Positions 49,747 to 61,669 are shown, counted from the first letter of the stretch. The stretch is DNA of 64,000 nt from Corynebacterium massiliense DSM 45435 (GCF_028609805.1 NZ_CP063189.1:620001-684000), one strand, 5' to 3'. Translations and numbers: made by a program. Notes: generated by a model not told the origin, from the sequence alone.

Positions 49747-50580
49747 ATGCCCGAGGGGGATTCGGTACTGCAGCTGTCCCGGCGGCTGCAGTTTATGACC
49801 GGCAGGGAGGTCACCCGTACGTCCCTGCGCGTGCCGCGGTACGCCACCGTCCGCTTCGACGGCGAGGTATGCGACCGCGTGTGGCCGTACGGAAAGCACC
49901 TGTTCATGCAGTTCGGCAAGGGTATTTTGCACACGCACCTCAAGATGGAGGGTATCTGGACCACCCACTACGCCGGCGACAAGTGGAAGCGGCCGGGGCA
50001 CACCGCCCGCGTGGTGCTGCAGCTGGCGGCGCGCCCGCGGGACGTGAAGGTCGTCGGGCACAACCTAGGCTTGGTCGAGGTCTTCCCGGCGAACCAGTAC
50101 GCGGAGCGCATCGGGCACTTGGGTCCCGACATCCTTGCGCCGGACTGGGCGGAAAGCGGCGGCAGGGAAGAGGCGATCCGCCGCATTAGTGCCCGGCCGC
50201 AGCGCGCCATCGGCGCGGCGCTGTTGGACCAGCGCAACGTGGCGGGCATTGGCAATGAGTACCGCGCCGAAGCATGTTTTATCGCCGGCATGCACCCAGC
50301 CAGCGCCGTCGGCCGGGTCGACGTCGAGCACGTCGTGGATATCTCCCGGAAGATTATGTGGGCCAACCGGAATTCGCCGGTACGCGTGACCACCGGGGTG
50401 CGGCGTGCCGGGGAGGCCACCTACGTCTTCGGGCGCAATCACCGCAAGTGCAGGCGCTGCGGCACGTTGATCACAAAGTCTTTCCTCGGTGGCGTCGACT
50501 ACGGCGGGGACGCCGGGGAGCTTGAGCGCGTCATCTGGTGGTGCCCGGTGTGCCAGCCCGGACCGTATCGGCTGCCGTAG
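49747..50580 (+). CDS. nei: Fpg/Nei family DNA glycosylase (Nei-type)
   Basis: 277 aa. It begins MPEGDSV, so the catalytic proline and glutamate follow the initiator Met, and the PEGDS form is typical of Nei (endonuclease VIII) rather than Fpg (PELPE). A helix-two-turn-helix appears as LLDQRNVAGIGNEYRAE near 158-174. The C-terminal zinc finger has CRRCG near 235-239 and WCPVC near 266-270. It should remove oxidised pyrimidines. Position beside lhr matches other actinobacteria. Confidence 0.92.
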   Translation: MPEGDSVLQLSRRLQFMTGREVTRTSLRVPRYATVRFDGEVCDRVWPYGKHLFMQFGKGILHTHLKMEGIWTTHYAGDKWKRPGHTARVVLQLAARPRDVKVVGHNLGLVEVFPANQYAERIGHLGPDILAPDWAESGGREEAIRRISARPQRAIGAALLDQRNVAGIGNEYRAEACFIAGMHPASAVGRVDVEHVVDISRKIMWANRNSPVRVTTGVRRAGEATYVFGRNHRKCRRCGTLITKSFLGGVDYGGDAGELERVIWWCPVCQPGPYRLP

Positions 50581-50591
50581 GGTAGGACACC

Positions 50592-50999
50592 ATGAAGGTC
50601 TTGCTTAATTTCCTCTGGTTCATCCTCGGCGGCTGGGCGCTGGCGCTGTCTTACCTCATCTTCGGCGTTATCGCCTGCGTCTTCGTGGTCACCATTCCGT
50701 TCGGCGTGGCGTGCTTCCGCATGGCGAATTTCGCCCTCTGGCCGTTTGGTCGCACCGTTATCGAACCGGTGCACGGTACTGGCGGGGTGTCGGTGGTGTC
50801 CAACGTTATCTGGTTCTGCGTGGCGGGCGTATGGATTGCCCTGAGCCACATTGCCACCGCCCTCGCGCAGGCGGTGACCATCGTCGGCATCCCGTTCGCG
50901 TGGGCGAACCTGAAGATGCTGCCGGTCATGGTCGTGCCCTTCGGCCGCCGGATCGCCGATTCCGACGCCATCCCGGCCGGATGGCGCCCGATGGTCTAA
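50592..50999 (+). CDS. YccF domain membrane protein
   Basis: 135 aa with four hydrophobic helices in two YccF repeats. Each repeat starts with a similar stretch (LNFLWFILGGW and VSNVIWFCVAGVW) and contains the signature IPFGVACFRMANFALWPFG and IPFAWANLKMLPVMVVPFG. Function unknown; inner-membrane location predicted. It lies 11 nt after nei. Confidence 0.85.
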   Translation: MKVLLNFLWFILGGWALALSYLIFGVIACVFVVTIPFGVACFRMANFALWPFGRTVIEPVHGTGGVSVVSNVIWFCVAGVWIALSHIATALAQAVTIVGIPFAWANLKMLPVMVVPFGRRIADSDAIPAGWRPMV

Positions 51000-51014
51000 C
51001 TACTTCCGCGCACA

Positions 51015-52667
51015 TTAACCGCGGTTCGCGCGGTACCAGTTGATGAGCGCGTCGGTGGACGCGTCGCCGGAATCCGGCGCTGTCTCACCGCTGACAGCCG
51101 GGGCTAAGTCCCCGGCTTGTTTCTTGCCCAGCTCCACGCCCCACTGGTCGAAGGAGTTGACGTCCCAGATAACGCCCTGGACGAACACGATGTGCTCGTA
51201 GAGCGCGATGAGCGCGCCCAAGGCGGCGGGGTTAAGCTCCGGCGCGAGGATCGTGGTGGTAGGGCGGTTGCCCGGCATGACCTTGTGCGGTATGAGGTCT
51301 TCGGCGACGCCTTCGTCCGCGATCTCCGCGGCGGTCTTCCCGAAAGCCAGGACCTTCGTCTGTGCGAAGAAGTTGCTCATCAACAGGTCGTGCATGGAGC
51401 CGTTGCCCGACGCGGTGGCCAGATCGAATCGCGGCCGGGCGAAACCGATGAAGTCCGCCGGGATTAACCGGGTGCCCTGGTGCATGAGCTGGAAGAAGGC
51501 GTGCTGGCCGTTGGTTCCCGGCTCGCCGAAGTAAATCTCGCCGGTATCCCAGGCCACGGGCGTGCCGTCGCGGCGCACCGACTTGCCGTTCGATTCCATC
51601 GTCAGCTGCTGCAGGTACGCCGGGAAACGGCCGAGATCCTGCGAGTAGGGCAGCACGGCGTGGGTCTCCGCGCCGTAGAAGTTGGTGTACCAGATGCCCA
51701 ACAGACCCATGAGCACTGGCACGTTGTCCTCCAGCGGGGCAGTGCGGAAGTGCTCATCCATCGCGTGGAAACCGCCGAGGAAACGCATGAAGTCCTGCGG
51801 CCCGATTGTGCACATGAGCGATAGGCCAATGGCAGACGAGATGGAGTAGCGCCCGCCGACGAAGTTCCAGAACTCGAACATGTTGGCCGTATCGATGCCG
51901 AACTCCGCGACCTTGTCCGCGTTGGTCGACACCGCCACGAAGTGCTTGGCCACAGCCGACTCGTCACCGTCGAACTGCTCGACCAGCCAGCGCCGCGCCG
52001 CGTGCGCATTGGTGAGCGTTTCCTGGGTGGTGAAGCTCTTGGAGGAGACGACGAAAAGAGTGGAGTGCGGGTCGAGGTTATCCAGGGTGGCCGTCATGTC
52101 CGCCGGGTCGATATTGGAGACGAAGTCCGCGGAAATCCCGGCCGTCTCGTACGCCCGCAGCGCCTGGGCAGCCATGGCCGGCCCCAGGTCGGAGCCGCCA
52201 ATGCCGATGTTGACCACTTTCTTGATGGTGTGGCCGGTATGCCCCAGCCAGGAACCGGACCGCAGGGCGGTGGCGAAATCCCGCATGCGGCCGAGCACGT
52301 CGTGCACGTCGGCCGCGACGTCCTGGCCGTCGACGCGCAGATCGTCTTCGACGGGGATGCGCAGCGCGGTGTGCAGCACGGCGCGGTCCTCGGTGGAGTT
52401 GATGTGTTCGCCGTTAAACATCGCCGCGCGGCGGTCTTCGAGGCCGGCGGCGCGGGCCAGAGCAATGAGCTTGCCGATGCCGTCGTGGTCCACCAAGTTC
52501 TTCGACAGGTCGACGTGCAGCCCGGCCGCATCGAAGCTGAATCGGTGGGCGCGGTCCGGGTCGGCATCGAAAAGCTCGCGGAGGGTGCGGCCGGAAAACT
52601 CGTCGTAGTGCGACTGGAGGTCGTTCCACTCGGCGAGGTCGGTGAGCTGGCGGGCGGAGGAGTCCAC
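51015..52667 (-). CDS. pgi: Glucose-6-phosphate isomerase
   Basis: 550 aa from GTG 52667. It interconverts glucose-6-phosphate and fructose-6-phosphate. Family landmarks are [12 protein letters not shown] near 150-161, [13 protein letters not shown] near 206-218, and the sugar-phosphate signatures [10 protein letters not shown] near 272-281 and QWGVELGKK near 510-518. An AGAAAGG SD candidate lies about 12 nt upstream on the minus strand, a longer spacing than usual. Divergent from pcrA. Confidence 0.95.
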   Translation of the reverse strand: MDSSARQLTDLAEWNDLQSHYDEFSGRTLRELFDADPDRAHRFSFDAAGLHVDLSKNLVDHDGIGKLIALARAAGLEDRRAAMFNGEHINSTEDRAVLHTALRIPVEDDLRVDGQDVAADVHDVLGRMRDFATALRSGSWLGHTGHTIKKVVNIGIGGSDLGPAMAAQALRAYETAGISADFVSNIDPADMTATLDNLDPHSTLFVVSSKSFTTQETLTNAHAARRWLVEQFDGDESAVAKHFVAVSTNADKVAEFGIDTANMFEFWNFVGGRYSISSAIGLSLMCTIGPQDFMRFLGGFHAMDEHFRTAPLEDNVPVLMGLLGIWYTNFYGAETHAVLPYSQDLGRFPAYLQQLTMESNGKSVRRDGTPVAWDTGEIYFGEPGTNGQHAFFQLMHQGTRLIPADFIGFARPRFDLATASGNGSMHDLLMSNFFAQTKVLAFGKTAAEIADEGVAEDLIPHKVMPGNRPTTTILAPELNPAALGALIALYEHIVFVQGVIWDVNSFDQWGVELGKKQAGDLAPAVSGETAPDSGDASTDALINWYRANRG

Positions 52668-52838
52668 GGCGGAAGTCAGCCTTTCTGCGGCAAGAAAATG
52701 GGCGGTTCGGTCAATTATCCAACGCTAATCGTAACGGGGCTGAGGCCGCTGGGAAATGCCGATCCTTTGCCCAAAAATCGCGCTTGGCTGGCGGGGGCGA
52801 AGGCAGTGTCCGGGGTGCCTAGTAGGTTAGAGGGCATT

Positions 52839-55388
52839 ATGACGAACTCGCCTTTTAGCAGCCCATTTTCTTCCCGTGATAGCGACAACCCCCAAGGCCA
52901 GCCGTCCCTTTTCGGCGGCGGTGACGGAAGCGCCCAGCCCGCGCGCGAGACAGCGAATACCCCGGAGCCGCTGACGACGGGGCTCAACGAGCAGCAGGCC
53001 GCGGCGGTGGAACATACCGGCGCGCCGCTGCTGATTGTCGCCGGCGCGGGTTCCGGAAAGACCGCGGTGCTTACCCGGCGCATTGCCCACCTGTTGCGCA
53101 ACCGCGGGGTCTCGCCGTGGCAGGTGCTGGCCATTACCTTTACCAACAAGGCTGCCGCGGAGATGAAAGACCGCGTCGGCCAGCTCGTCGGCCCAGTCGC
53201 GGAGCGGATGTGGGTGTCTACCTTCCACTCGTTTTGCGTACGCATCCTGCGTCAGCAGGCGCAGCTCGTGCCGGGGCTTAACAGCAAATTCACCATTTAT
53301 GACGGCGACGACGCCCGCCGGCTATTGGGAATGATCGCTAAAGAAAAGCAGATCGATCTCAAGAAGTTCACCCCGCGCGTGCTGGCCAACCAGATTTCGA
53401 ACTACAAAAACGAGCTCATCGGCCCCGACGCGGCGGCGCACCGCGCGAGTGAGACGCGCAATCCTTTCGACCGCACCGTCGCGGACGTGTACGCGGATTA
53501 CCAGAAGCGCCTGCGCGCGGCGAACGCGGTGGACTTCGACGACCTCATCGGTGAGGTCGTGCGCATCTTCGCGGACTACCCGCAAGTCACGGAGTTCTAC
53601 CGCAAGCGCTTCCGCCACGTGCTCATTGATGAGTACCAGGACACCAACCACGCCCAGTACCGGCTGGTCTCCGAGCTGGTCGGCCGCGGGAACCTCGGCC
53701 CAGACGCGCCCGAGCTGTGCGTGGTGGGCGACTCGGATCAGTCCATCTACGCCTTCCGCGGTGCGACTATCCGCAACATCCAGGAGTTCGAGCGCGACTA
53801 CCCGCAGGCGCGCACGATCTTGCTGGAGCAGAACTACCGCTCGACGCAGACGATTCTGGACGCCGCCAACGCTGTCATCGCCCGCAATGAAAACCGCCGG
53901 GAGAAAAACCTCTGGACCGCCAAGGGCAGCGGCGACCAGATCGTCGGCTACGTGGCGGACAACGAACACGACGAGGCGCGATTTATCGCCACCGAGATCG
54001 ACGCGCTGGCGGACAAAGGGAAGCCGTACTCGGACATCGCGGTGATGTACCGGACCAACAATGCCTCCCGCGCGCTGGAAGACATCTTCATCCGCACCGG
54101 CATCCCGTATCGCGTGGTGGGTGGCACCCGCTTCTACGAGCGGCGCGAAATCCGCGACATCGTCGCCTACCTGCGCATCCTGGACAACCCGGACGACACG
54201 GTGAGCCTGCGCCGGATCATCAACGTGCCCAAGCGCGCCATCGGGGACAAAGCGCAAGGCCACATTGCGGTGCACGCAGATAACCTAGGCGTGAGCTTTG
54301 GGCGCGCGCTGGTGGATGCCGCGGCGGGCGACGTGCCGGGCCTGGGCACCCGGGCGGTCAACGCGGTGCGCAAGTTCAACGAGATGATGCAGGGGATAGC
54401 CAACCAGGTGCCGGACATGCGCAACTCGGTGACTGGGCAGCCCGATCTGGGCGAGCTCATCAACGCCGTGCTGGATGCGACGGGGTACCGCGCTGAGCTG
54501 GAAAACTCCAACGACCCGCAGGACGGCTCGCGCCTGGACAACCTGAACGAGCTGGTCTCCGTCGCCCGCGAGTTTTCCTCCGAGGCGGCCAACCAGCTGG
54601 CGGCCAGCGATATCGATCCTGCCGAGGCGGTCGAGGAGGGCGAGGCCGCGCCGGGCTCGCTGCAGGCCTTCTTGGAAAAGGTCTCCCTGGTGGCGGACGC
54701 GGACCAGATCCCCGATTCGGAGAACGGTGTGGTCACCCTCATGACCCTGCACACCGCGAAGGGTCTGGAGTTCCCCGTGGTCTTCCTCACCGGCTGGGAG
54801 GACGGGCAGTTCCCGCACATGCGCGCGCTGGGAGACCCGAAGGAGCTCTCCGAGGAGCGGCGCCTGGCTTATGTGGGGATCACGCGCGCCCGCGAGAAGC
54901 TGTACCTCTCGCGGGCCATCATCCGCTCGTCGTGGGGCAACCCGCTGACCAATCCCGCCAGCCGCTTCCTCGGCGAGATCCCGGAGGATCTCCTCAGCTG
55001 GCGCAGGGAGGAGCCGGATAGCTCCCTGTCGGGGTCGGGGTGGGACGAGCCGTCCTACTCCTACGGGCGCACCTTCGGCTCGTCCTGGTCTGGGTGGGGC
55101 GGAAAGTCGCGGTCGTCGCGCTCGGGGGCTCGGTCTGGCTCCACTGCGTCTTCCCCTACGCAGCGGGGCCGAAACCGCGGCTCCCGTTCCGGCGGCGGTG
55201 GCGCCGGGATGAAGAACTCCAACTTGCAGCTGGCGGTGGGCGACCGTGTCAATCACGCGAAGTACGGTCTGGGCACGGTCGTCGATTGCAGCGGTAGCGG
55301 GGCTCGTGCCACCGCGACCATCGACTTCGGCAGCGCCGGAACCGTGCGGCTCATGCTCATCGGCGGGTTGCCGATGGAAAAGCTCTAG
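52839..55388 (+). CDS. pcrA: UvrD/PcrA-type DNA helicase
   Basis: 849 aa from ATG 52839; an in-frame upstream extension reads into antisense pgi and is rejected. Superfamily 1 helicase with Q-motif LNEQQAAAVEH near 49-59, Walker A AGAGSGKT near 69-76, DEYQDTN near 263-269, QNYRST near 329-334 and VTLMTLHTAKGLEFP near 632-646. The basic, disordered stretch near 730-790 precedes a Tudor-like C-terminal end (GDRVNHAKYGLGTV). Acts in nucleotide excision repair and replication. Its TAG shares CTAG with the convergent M23 gene stop. Confidence 0.95.
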   Translation: MTNSPFSSPFSSRDSDNPQGQPSLFGGGDGSAQPARETANTPEPLTTGLNEQQAAAVEHTGAPLLIVAGAGSGKTAVLTRRIAHLLRNRGVSPWQVLAITFTNKAAAEMKDRVGQLVGPVAERMWVSTFHSFCVRILRQQAQLVPGLNSKFTIYDGDDARRLLGMIAKEKQIDLKKFTPRVLANQISNYKNELIGPDAAAHRASETRNPFDRTVADVYADYQKRLRAANAVDFDDLIGEVVRIFADYPQVTEFYRKRFRHVLIDEYQDTNHAQYRLVSELVGRGNLGPDAPELCVVGDSDQSIYAFRGATIRNIQEFERDYPQARTILLEQNYRSTQTILDAANAVIARNENRREKNLWTAKGSGDQIVGYVADNEHDEARFIATEIDALADKGKPYSDIAVMYRTNNASRALEDIFIRTGIPYRVVGGTRFYERREIRDIVAYLRILDNPDDTVSLRRIINVPKRAIGDKAQGHIAVHADNLGVSFGRALVDAAAGDVPGLGTRAVNAVRKFNEMMQGIANQVPDMRNSVTGQPDLGELINAVLDATGYRAELENSNDPQDGSRLDNLNELVSVAREFSSEAANQLAASDIDPAEAVEEGEAAPGSLQAFLEKVSLVADADQIPDSENGVVTLMTLHTAKGLEFPVVFLTGWEDGQFPHMRALGDPKELSEERRLAYVGITRAREKLYLSRAIIRSSWGNPLTNPASRFLGEIPEDLLSWRREEPDSSLSGSGWDEPSYSYGRTFGSSWSGWGGKSRSSRSGARSGSTASSPTQRGRNRGSRSGGGGAGMKNSNLQLAVGDRVNHAKYGLGTVVDCSGSGARATATIDFGSAGTVRLMLIGGLPMEKL

Positions 55389-56167
55389 ACCGTAATTCCC
55401 GTCTGCGCGAACCACTGCTGCGGGTCGCTCGGGGTCGCGCCATCCGGCCAGATCTCGAAGTGGAGGTGCGGACCGGTGGACTGGCCCTCGTTGCCGATGG
55501 CCGCGATCTGCTGGCCGGCGGTCACGCGCTGGCCCACCGACACCTGGATGGACTGAGCGGTCATGTGGCCGTAAACGGCGATGGAGCCGTCGTCGTGGCG
55601 CACGCGCACCCAGTTACCAAAGCCCTGCGCCGGGCCCGCAGAGATGACCTCTCCGTCCATGGCGGAGACGATTGGCGTGCCCTGCGAGTTGGCCACGTCG
55701 ATGCCGTTGTGCTGCGCGCCCCAGCGCGCGCCGAAGGTGGACGTCAGGGTGCCGGTGGTCGGGAAGACCACTTTCGAGCCGTTGGCCGTCTTGCCGGTCA
55801 TCGACGGCGACAGCTGGTGGCTCTGTTGCTTCTTGGACGGGGCGAACGCATCACCTAGCCCGGGCACCGACTTCGGGTCGATGACCACACTGATGGCGAT
55901 GCCGTTTTCCGTCTGTGAGAACTGCGGGGTCACTTCGCCGTTGTAGACCGCCTTGCCGGACTCGTAGAGGCCCACCAGGGCATCGGCAAGCGATGCGGAA
56001 TCCACGTGCGTGAGAGACGGGTGAGCGGAGCCGTCGGACAGGTCGATGGTGGCGGCGTTCTTCGGTGCAGCGCCGGCTGTGGCGGTGCCGAGGGGCAGGG
56101 TGAGCCCCGCGATAAGCGCCGCGGCTGCCGCGGACGCGGCGACACGGGCGCGGTGACTGCGCTTCAT
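55385..56167 (-). CDS. Secreted M23 family metallopeptidase (LytM-like)
   Basis: 260 aa. A signal peptide (1-33, cut near AGA) precedes a non-conserved region and the LytM domain from about 145: zinc ligands are HNGID (His and Asp near 152-156) and HLHFEIW (HxH near 234-236), with VYGHM between. It would cleave peptidoglycan peptides or activate other hydrolases. A promoter on the minus strand has TTGGCC, 18 nt and TAAATT (plus coordinates 56240-56211), with SD AAAAGGAAA. Location after pcrA matches M. tuberculosis Rv0950c. Confidence 0.92.
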   Translation of the reverse strand: MKRSHRARVAASAAAAALIAGLTLPLGTATAGAAPKNAATIDLSDGSAHPSLTHVDSASLADALVGLYESGKAVYNGEVTPQFSQTENGIAISVVIDPKSVPGLGDAFAPSKKQQSHQLSPSMTGKTANGSKVVFPTTGTLTSTFGARWGAQHNGIDVANSQGTPIVSAMDGEVISAGPAQGFGNWVRVRHDDGSIAVYGHMTAQSIQVSVGQRVTAGQQIAAIGNEGQSTGPHLHFEIWPDGATPSDPQQWFAQTGITV

Positions 56168-56508
56168 ACAAGTTTCCTTTTCCCGGCGGGAGTTCTTTTC
56201 TGCGCTACAGAATTTATCGCCCTGTGACTCTTGTGGCCAATGGGAGAATAATCGCCTCCTGTTGTATATGTTTCGAACATCGTCGAACGTGCCAGCGTTA
56301 GGGCTACCTCGCCCGCGGGTGGTGTGCGCTGGGTATTAACCCGTTGTTTAGCGTTTGGGGGTGGCCGCGGGGGGAGGTGGGGCCGGCGCCTTAGAGACAC
56401 ATGTGGCGGGAAGAGTACGGCGCTGAAAACGCAGAAAAGCGGCCTAGGAATACAACCTAGGCCGCGGGAAAGCCGCAGAAATCAGTGAGATGCGGGAATA
56501 AAAGTCTC
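56168..56508. other. Region between the two M23 genes
   Basis: About 340 bp. It holds the promoter of the first M23 gene (56211-56240) and the terminator of the second (56439-56465). The middle (56280-56400) shows no gene or clear motif. Confidence 0.6.
56433..56465 (-). terminator. Terminator of the second M23 gene
   Basis: GCGGCCTAGG (56439-56448) is perfectly complementary to CCTAGGCCGC (56456-56465). On the minus strand the stem is followed by TTTT (56438-56435). Confidence 0.85.
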
Positions 56509-57327
56509 TTACAGGGAGATGCCGCGCTCGGCGAGCCACGGGACCGGGTCGATGGCGCTGCCGCCTGCCGGGTGCACCTCGAAGTGCAGGTGGGTGCCGG
56601 TGGAGAAACCGCGGCTGCCCATGCCGGCGATCTTCTGGCCGGCGGTGACGTGGTCGCCCACGTTGACGTCGAGGGTCTCCATGTGGCCGTAGACGGTGAT
56701 GGTGCCGTCGTCGTGCTGGATGCGGATCCACTGGCCGAAGCCGGAGGCCGGGCCGGACGAGATGACCTCGCCGTCCTGGGCAGCGACAATCGGGGTGCCC
56801 ATGGCGTTGGCGATGTCGATGCCGGCGTGGAACTGGCCCCAGCGCATCTCGAAGCCGGAGGTGTACTGGCCCTCGGCCGGCTTAACGGTGCTGCCCGGGC
56901 GGAGGATGGACGCGCTCGAGCCGCCCAAAAGGCTGCTGAGGTCGGCGCTGCCTTCGCCGGCGATGCCCTGCTGTGCGTCGCGGGCGGCGGCCTCGGCGGT
57001 CTGGCGCGCGTTGTCCAGGTTGACGGCCTTGTCCAGCTGCTCCTGCAGGTTGTCCACCGGCTTATTGTCAGCCATGGCGAGAATCTGCGGGGCAGCGTCC
57101 TTGGCGGAACCGGCCAAGTCGTGGTTGTCGGCGGCCAGGTCGATGTCGACCGACTGTGCCTGATCGTTGTCCTCGTGGCCGGTGACCTGTGCGGCTGCGG
57201 CGCCACCCACACCTGCGGTGGATACGGCACCCGCAGCAGCGGTCACGAGGGCGATGCGGCCCTTGGCGGTCTGCGCAGGCACGACCTTGCGGTGGCGGCC
57301 GACGCTGCGTTGAGTCTTCGTGCGCAT
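56509..57327 (-). CDS. Secreted M23 family metallopeptidase (second copy)
   Basis: 272 aa. Basic N-terminus (RTKTQRSVGRHRK) and hydrophobic segment (about 25-45) form a long signal or anchor. An Asp/Ala-rich helical region (about 50-130) may be a coiled coil. The LytM domain has HAGID near 167-171, VYGHMETL, and HLHFEVH near 248-254. It is paralogous to the neighbouring M23 protein over the catalytic domain, but the N-terminal halves differ, suggesting different partners. GTAACG-type direct repeats lie about 60-75 bp before its start. Confidence 0.92.
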   Translation of the reverse strand: MRTKTQRSVGRHRKVVPAQTAKGRIALVTAAAGAVSTAGVGGAAAAQVTGHEDNDQAQSVDIDLAADNHDLAGSAKDAAPQILAMADNKPVDNLQEQLDKAVNLDNARQTAEAAARDAQQGIAGEGSADLSSLLGGSSASILRPGSTVKPAEGQYTSGFEMRWGQFHAGIDIANAMGTPIVAAQDGEVISSGPASGFGQWIRIQHDDGTITVYGHMETLDVNVGDHVTAGQKIAGMGSRGFSTGTHLHFEVHPAGGSAIDPVPWLAERGISL

Positions 57328-57658
57328 TATTTAACTTCCCGTTTTTCGTCTCACTGTCATGCCTCGAAGTGAGGCGGAATTCTGCGTTACGGGCGGTTAC
57401 GAGATTGTGACCTTCCCGTTATTAACGAGAGGTAACATTAGCGCCTCCGTATCTAGCGGGCAACCTGTTTACCCAACTCGACGTCCAATCTGTTGTGTGT
57501 GGTGTTGCTGTGACTAAGTAGGCGGTCTGGTTTCATAGTCGCGACCTGGCGAAACCGCAGGTGAATGCCCGTAGCTTCCGGCCGTGTGTGACCTTTGCCC
57601 ATTGCCTTGGTCGCGCCGCCCGCAGTTCGACTTATATGCGTGGCAGAGTAGACGCAAT
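57328..57658. promoter_or_regulatory. Divergent region between M23 and perM genes
   Basis: 331 bp. GTTACG repeats at 57386-57391 and 57396-57401 (10-bp period) are followed by an AACGAGAGGTAACATTAG stretch at about 57424-57441. These form the likely control region of the M23 gene. No further gene is seen; the perM promoter was not identified with confidence. Confidence 0.5.
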
Positions 57659-59350
57659 ATGAATGCTGACACTAATCGGACACGGACCCAACGTCGCTCC
57701 GCACGCACCGGTCCCCAGCGGGGGCGCGCTCACACTCGCCGACCACGGCGCACCGCAACTGCTGACGCCCCAGCCAGCAGCGCCCGCGCACACACGGACC
57801 CGGCAGCGCGCGTTGCGCACACCGTCGACGCGCACACCCGGGCCCGCCGCGGCGCCGCGCAGGCCACCCGCGGGGAGCGGAACCGTCAGCTGTTCGCCGC
57901 CGCCTTCGCGCCGAACCTCGTCGCGGTCCTCGGTATTACCGTCGTTGCCTTCGCCATCTTGCTACTGTCCAGTGCCCCGCTGGATTGGCTGGGCGCGGCC
58001 GTGTCGGAGGCCTGGATGGTCTTCAACATGGCGCCGGTCGCCGCGGGCGGGATTACCGTATCCGTCATTCCCATGCTGCCGGCGCTGCTGTTTCTGGCGA
58101 TGATTTCCTGGCGGATTAACCGCGCAATCAAACAGCGCGTGAGCATTCGGGACCTCATTGTCCTTACCGCGATGGTGGTGGCCATCCCGGTTATCCTCAC
58201 GCTCATCGCCTGGGGCGTATTGCACCACGCCGACAAGACCCTGGAGGTTGCCGCGCCGCCGCTGGGTCGCGCCCTGGCGCGCGTGGTCCTTTTCCACCTG
58301 GTGGCACTCGCCGTGGGCTTCGGGGTAAAACTCTGGCGCGCCTTGTTTAAGCGCTACGGCGTGCCGATGGCGGTCTACCACTGCGGCGCGGTAGCACTCC
58401 GCGTGGCGGGCGCGCTCGTCGCACTCGCGGCGGTCGTGGCCCTGGTCGCCCTCGTTGTCAGCTGGGGGCGCCAGCAGGAGATGCTCGCCGCGTACCCGCA
58501 CCTGGGTGCCGCCGGTGGGGCAGGGCTTATCGCGCTGGCTGTGCTGTATTTCCCCAACGTGGTTATCGCCTGCCTGTCCATTCTCGTCGGCAGCGACGCC
58601 CATACGGCCTCCGCCAGCGTCAGCCTGTTCGATATCCACTTGGTGCCCCTGCCGCCGATGCCGTGGTTTGCCGCCATCCCGCCGCAGGCCGCCGACTGGG
58701 CGGTAGCCCTGTTGGCGCTGACCGCCGTGGTGTGCGCTTCGGTGTGGCTGCGGCTGCGCCCAGTGGGCTCCCGTGGCCTCATCATCGCCGTGGGGTCCGG
58801 CGTAGGGGTCGGCCTGCTGGTTCTTATTGCGTGCTACTTCGCTGGCGGCGAGCTGGGCAGCTACCGCTCGACGGGGCCGAATGCGTGGCCGGCCGCCGGA
58901 CTGGCCGCGCTGTGGACGGCGGCGACCGGCATTGCCGTTGTCGCGGCGCTCGCGGTGATGGAGCGTTTCGGCGGTAGCGGCAAGGAGGCGGCCGCCGAAC
59001 CGGAGGACGCTGCCGAAGGCGTAGACGTCATCGACGCGGACGCGGATCTCGATGCCGCGCCTATCGAGGAGTCTGCTCATCACGAAGAGCCTGCTCACGA
59101 GGAGTCCGTAAGCGAAGAAGCGGCAGAGGACGAACCGGCAGACGAGGAAGTCGACGACACTGCAGAGACCGCGGCTCCCACCGACACTGAGGACGACGGT
59201 GGGGATGAGGAGGCATCGGCAAGCCCGGTGGCGGAGGCAGACGATGCAGATGTTGCCGAGGCCGAAGACGAAGACGCAGAAGACGACGACACGGACACGG
59301 CCGCCGGTGAGAACCTCACCGTCCGGAAGGTGTCGCGACCGGAGGAGTAG
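57659..59350 (+). CDS. perM: DUF6350 membrane protein PerM
   Basis: 563 aa from ATG 57659 (MNADTNRTRTQRRS); an upstream ATG at 57584 would add 25 residues. The N-terminal 75 residues are Arg/Thr/Ala-rich and cytosolic. About nine transmembrane helices span 80-450. The C-terminus (about 460-563) is a long acidic Glu/Asp/Ala-rich tail ending in a short basic patch. Position directly before purN-purH equals Rv0955 (PerM), a mycobacterial protein needed for division under stress through FtsB stability. Function transferred by synteny and topology. Confidence 0.8.
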   Translation: MNADTNRTRTQRRSARTGPQRGRAHTRRPRRTATADAPASSARAHTDPAARVAHTVDAHTRARRGAAQATRGERNRQLFAAAFAPNLVAVLGITVVAFAILLLSSAPLDWLGAAVSEAWMVFNMAPVAAGGITVSVIPMLPALLFLAMISWRINRAIKQRVSIRDLIVLTAMVVAIPVILTLIAWGVLHHADKTLEVAAPPLGRALARVVLFHLVALAVGFGVKLWRALFKRYGVPMAVYHCGAVALRVAGALVALAAVVALVALVVSWGRQQEMLAAYPHLGAAGGAGLIALAVLYFPNVVIACLSILVGSDAHTASASVSLFDIHLVPLPPMPWFAAIPPQAADWAVALLALTAVVCASVWLRLRPVGSRGLIIAVGSGVGVGLLVLIACYFAGGELGSYRSTGPNAWPAAGLAALWTAATGIAVVAALAVMERFGGSGKEAAAEPEDAAEGVDVIDADADLDAAPIEESAHHEEPAHEESVSEEAAEDEPADEEVDDTAETAAPTDTEDDGGDEEASASPVAEADDADVAEAEDEDAEDDDTDTAAGENLTVRKVSRPEE

Positions 59351-59400
59351 GCGGGCGGCTGAATTCCCCGCTGGCGGGTGCGGCGACTAGGCTCAGGTGA

Positions 59401-60018
59401 GTGACTTCACCGCAGACAGTTCAGCACCCTGTATTGAACGTCGTCGTACTCGTCTCCGGGACGGGTTCGCTTCTGCAATCCATCCTCGACCACCAAGGCG
59501 ATAGCTACCGCGTGGTCAAGGTCGTCGCCGATAAGCCGTGCCCGGGGATTGACCGGGCGGAAAAGGCGGGCATCGATACGCAGGTCGTTGCGTTAACCGG
59601 CGACCGAGCGGCGTGGAACGAGGAGCTCGCCGAGGCCGTGGCCGCGGCAGCGCCGCGTGCCGATGTCGTGGTCTCCGCCGGCTTCATGAAAATTCTGGGG
59701 GAGGGGTTCCTGCACCGTTTTGGCGGGCGGACCATCAATACTCACCCGGCACTGCTGCCCGCGTTCAAGGGGGCGCACGGGGTGCGGGACGCACTGGACT
59801 ACGGGGTGAAGGTCACAGGTTCTACCGTCCATTTCGTCGACTCCGGGGTCGACACCGGGCAGATCATCGCGCAACGGCCCGTGCGCGTGGCGGACGATGA
59901 CGACGAAGCCAGCCTGCACGAGCGCATCAAGGTCGTCGAACGCGAACTCATCGTCGAGGTGCTCCGCCACACCCGCGTGGAAAGCGCGGGCGGGCTGAGC
60001 ATCAGTTTTTCTGGATAG
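59401..60018 (+). CDS. purN: Phosphoribosylglycinamide formyltransferase
   Basis: 205 aa from GTG 59401. It transfers a formyl group from 10-formyl-THF to GAR in purine synthesis. [11 protein letters not shown] near 13-23 is the GAR-binding loop, [16 protein letters not shown] near 111-126 carries the catalytic Asn and His, and [13 protein letters not shown] near 143-155 carries the catalytic Asp. Directly upstream of purH (46-nt gap). Confidence 0.94.
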   Translation: MTSPQTVQHPVLNVVVLVSGTGSLLQSILDHQGDSYRVVKVVADKPCPGIDRAEKAGIDTQVVALTGDRAAWNEELAEAVAAAAPRADVVVSAGFMKILGEGFLHRFGGRTINTHPALLPAFKGAHGVRDALDYGVKVTGSTVHFVDSGVDTGQIIAQRPVRVADDDDEASLHERIKVVERELIVEVLRHTRVESAGGLSISFSG

Positions 60019-60064
60019 AACCAACCTGGCCAGCACAGTTTTCAAGAAAGGCAACGAAACACAC

Positions 60065-61624
<1,560 letters not shown>

Positions 61625-61669
61625 AGGCGCGCACGCGGCAACAGCGCGGCCACAGTAGGATCGCTTTCC

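Noticed and set aside
51942-52838. Longer N-terminus for the PcrA frame
   Set aside because: The 299 upstream codons are antisense to pgi; the helicase Q motif starts soon after ATG 52839.
56270-56300. SOS box near the first M23 promoter
   Set aside because: TCGAACATCGTCGAACG has CGAAC elements in direct, not inverted, orientation, so it does not match the LexA palindrome.
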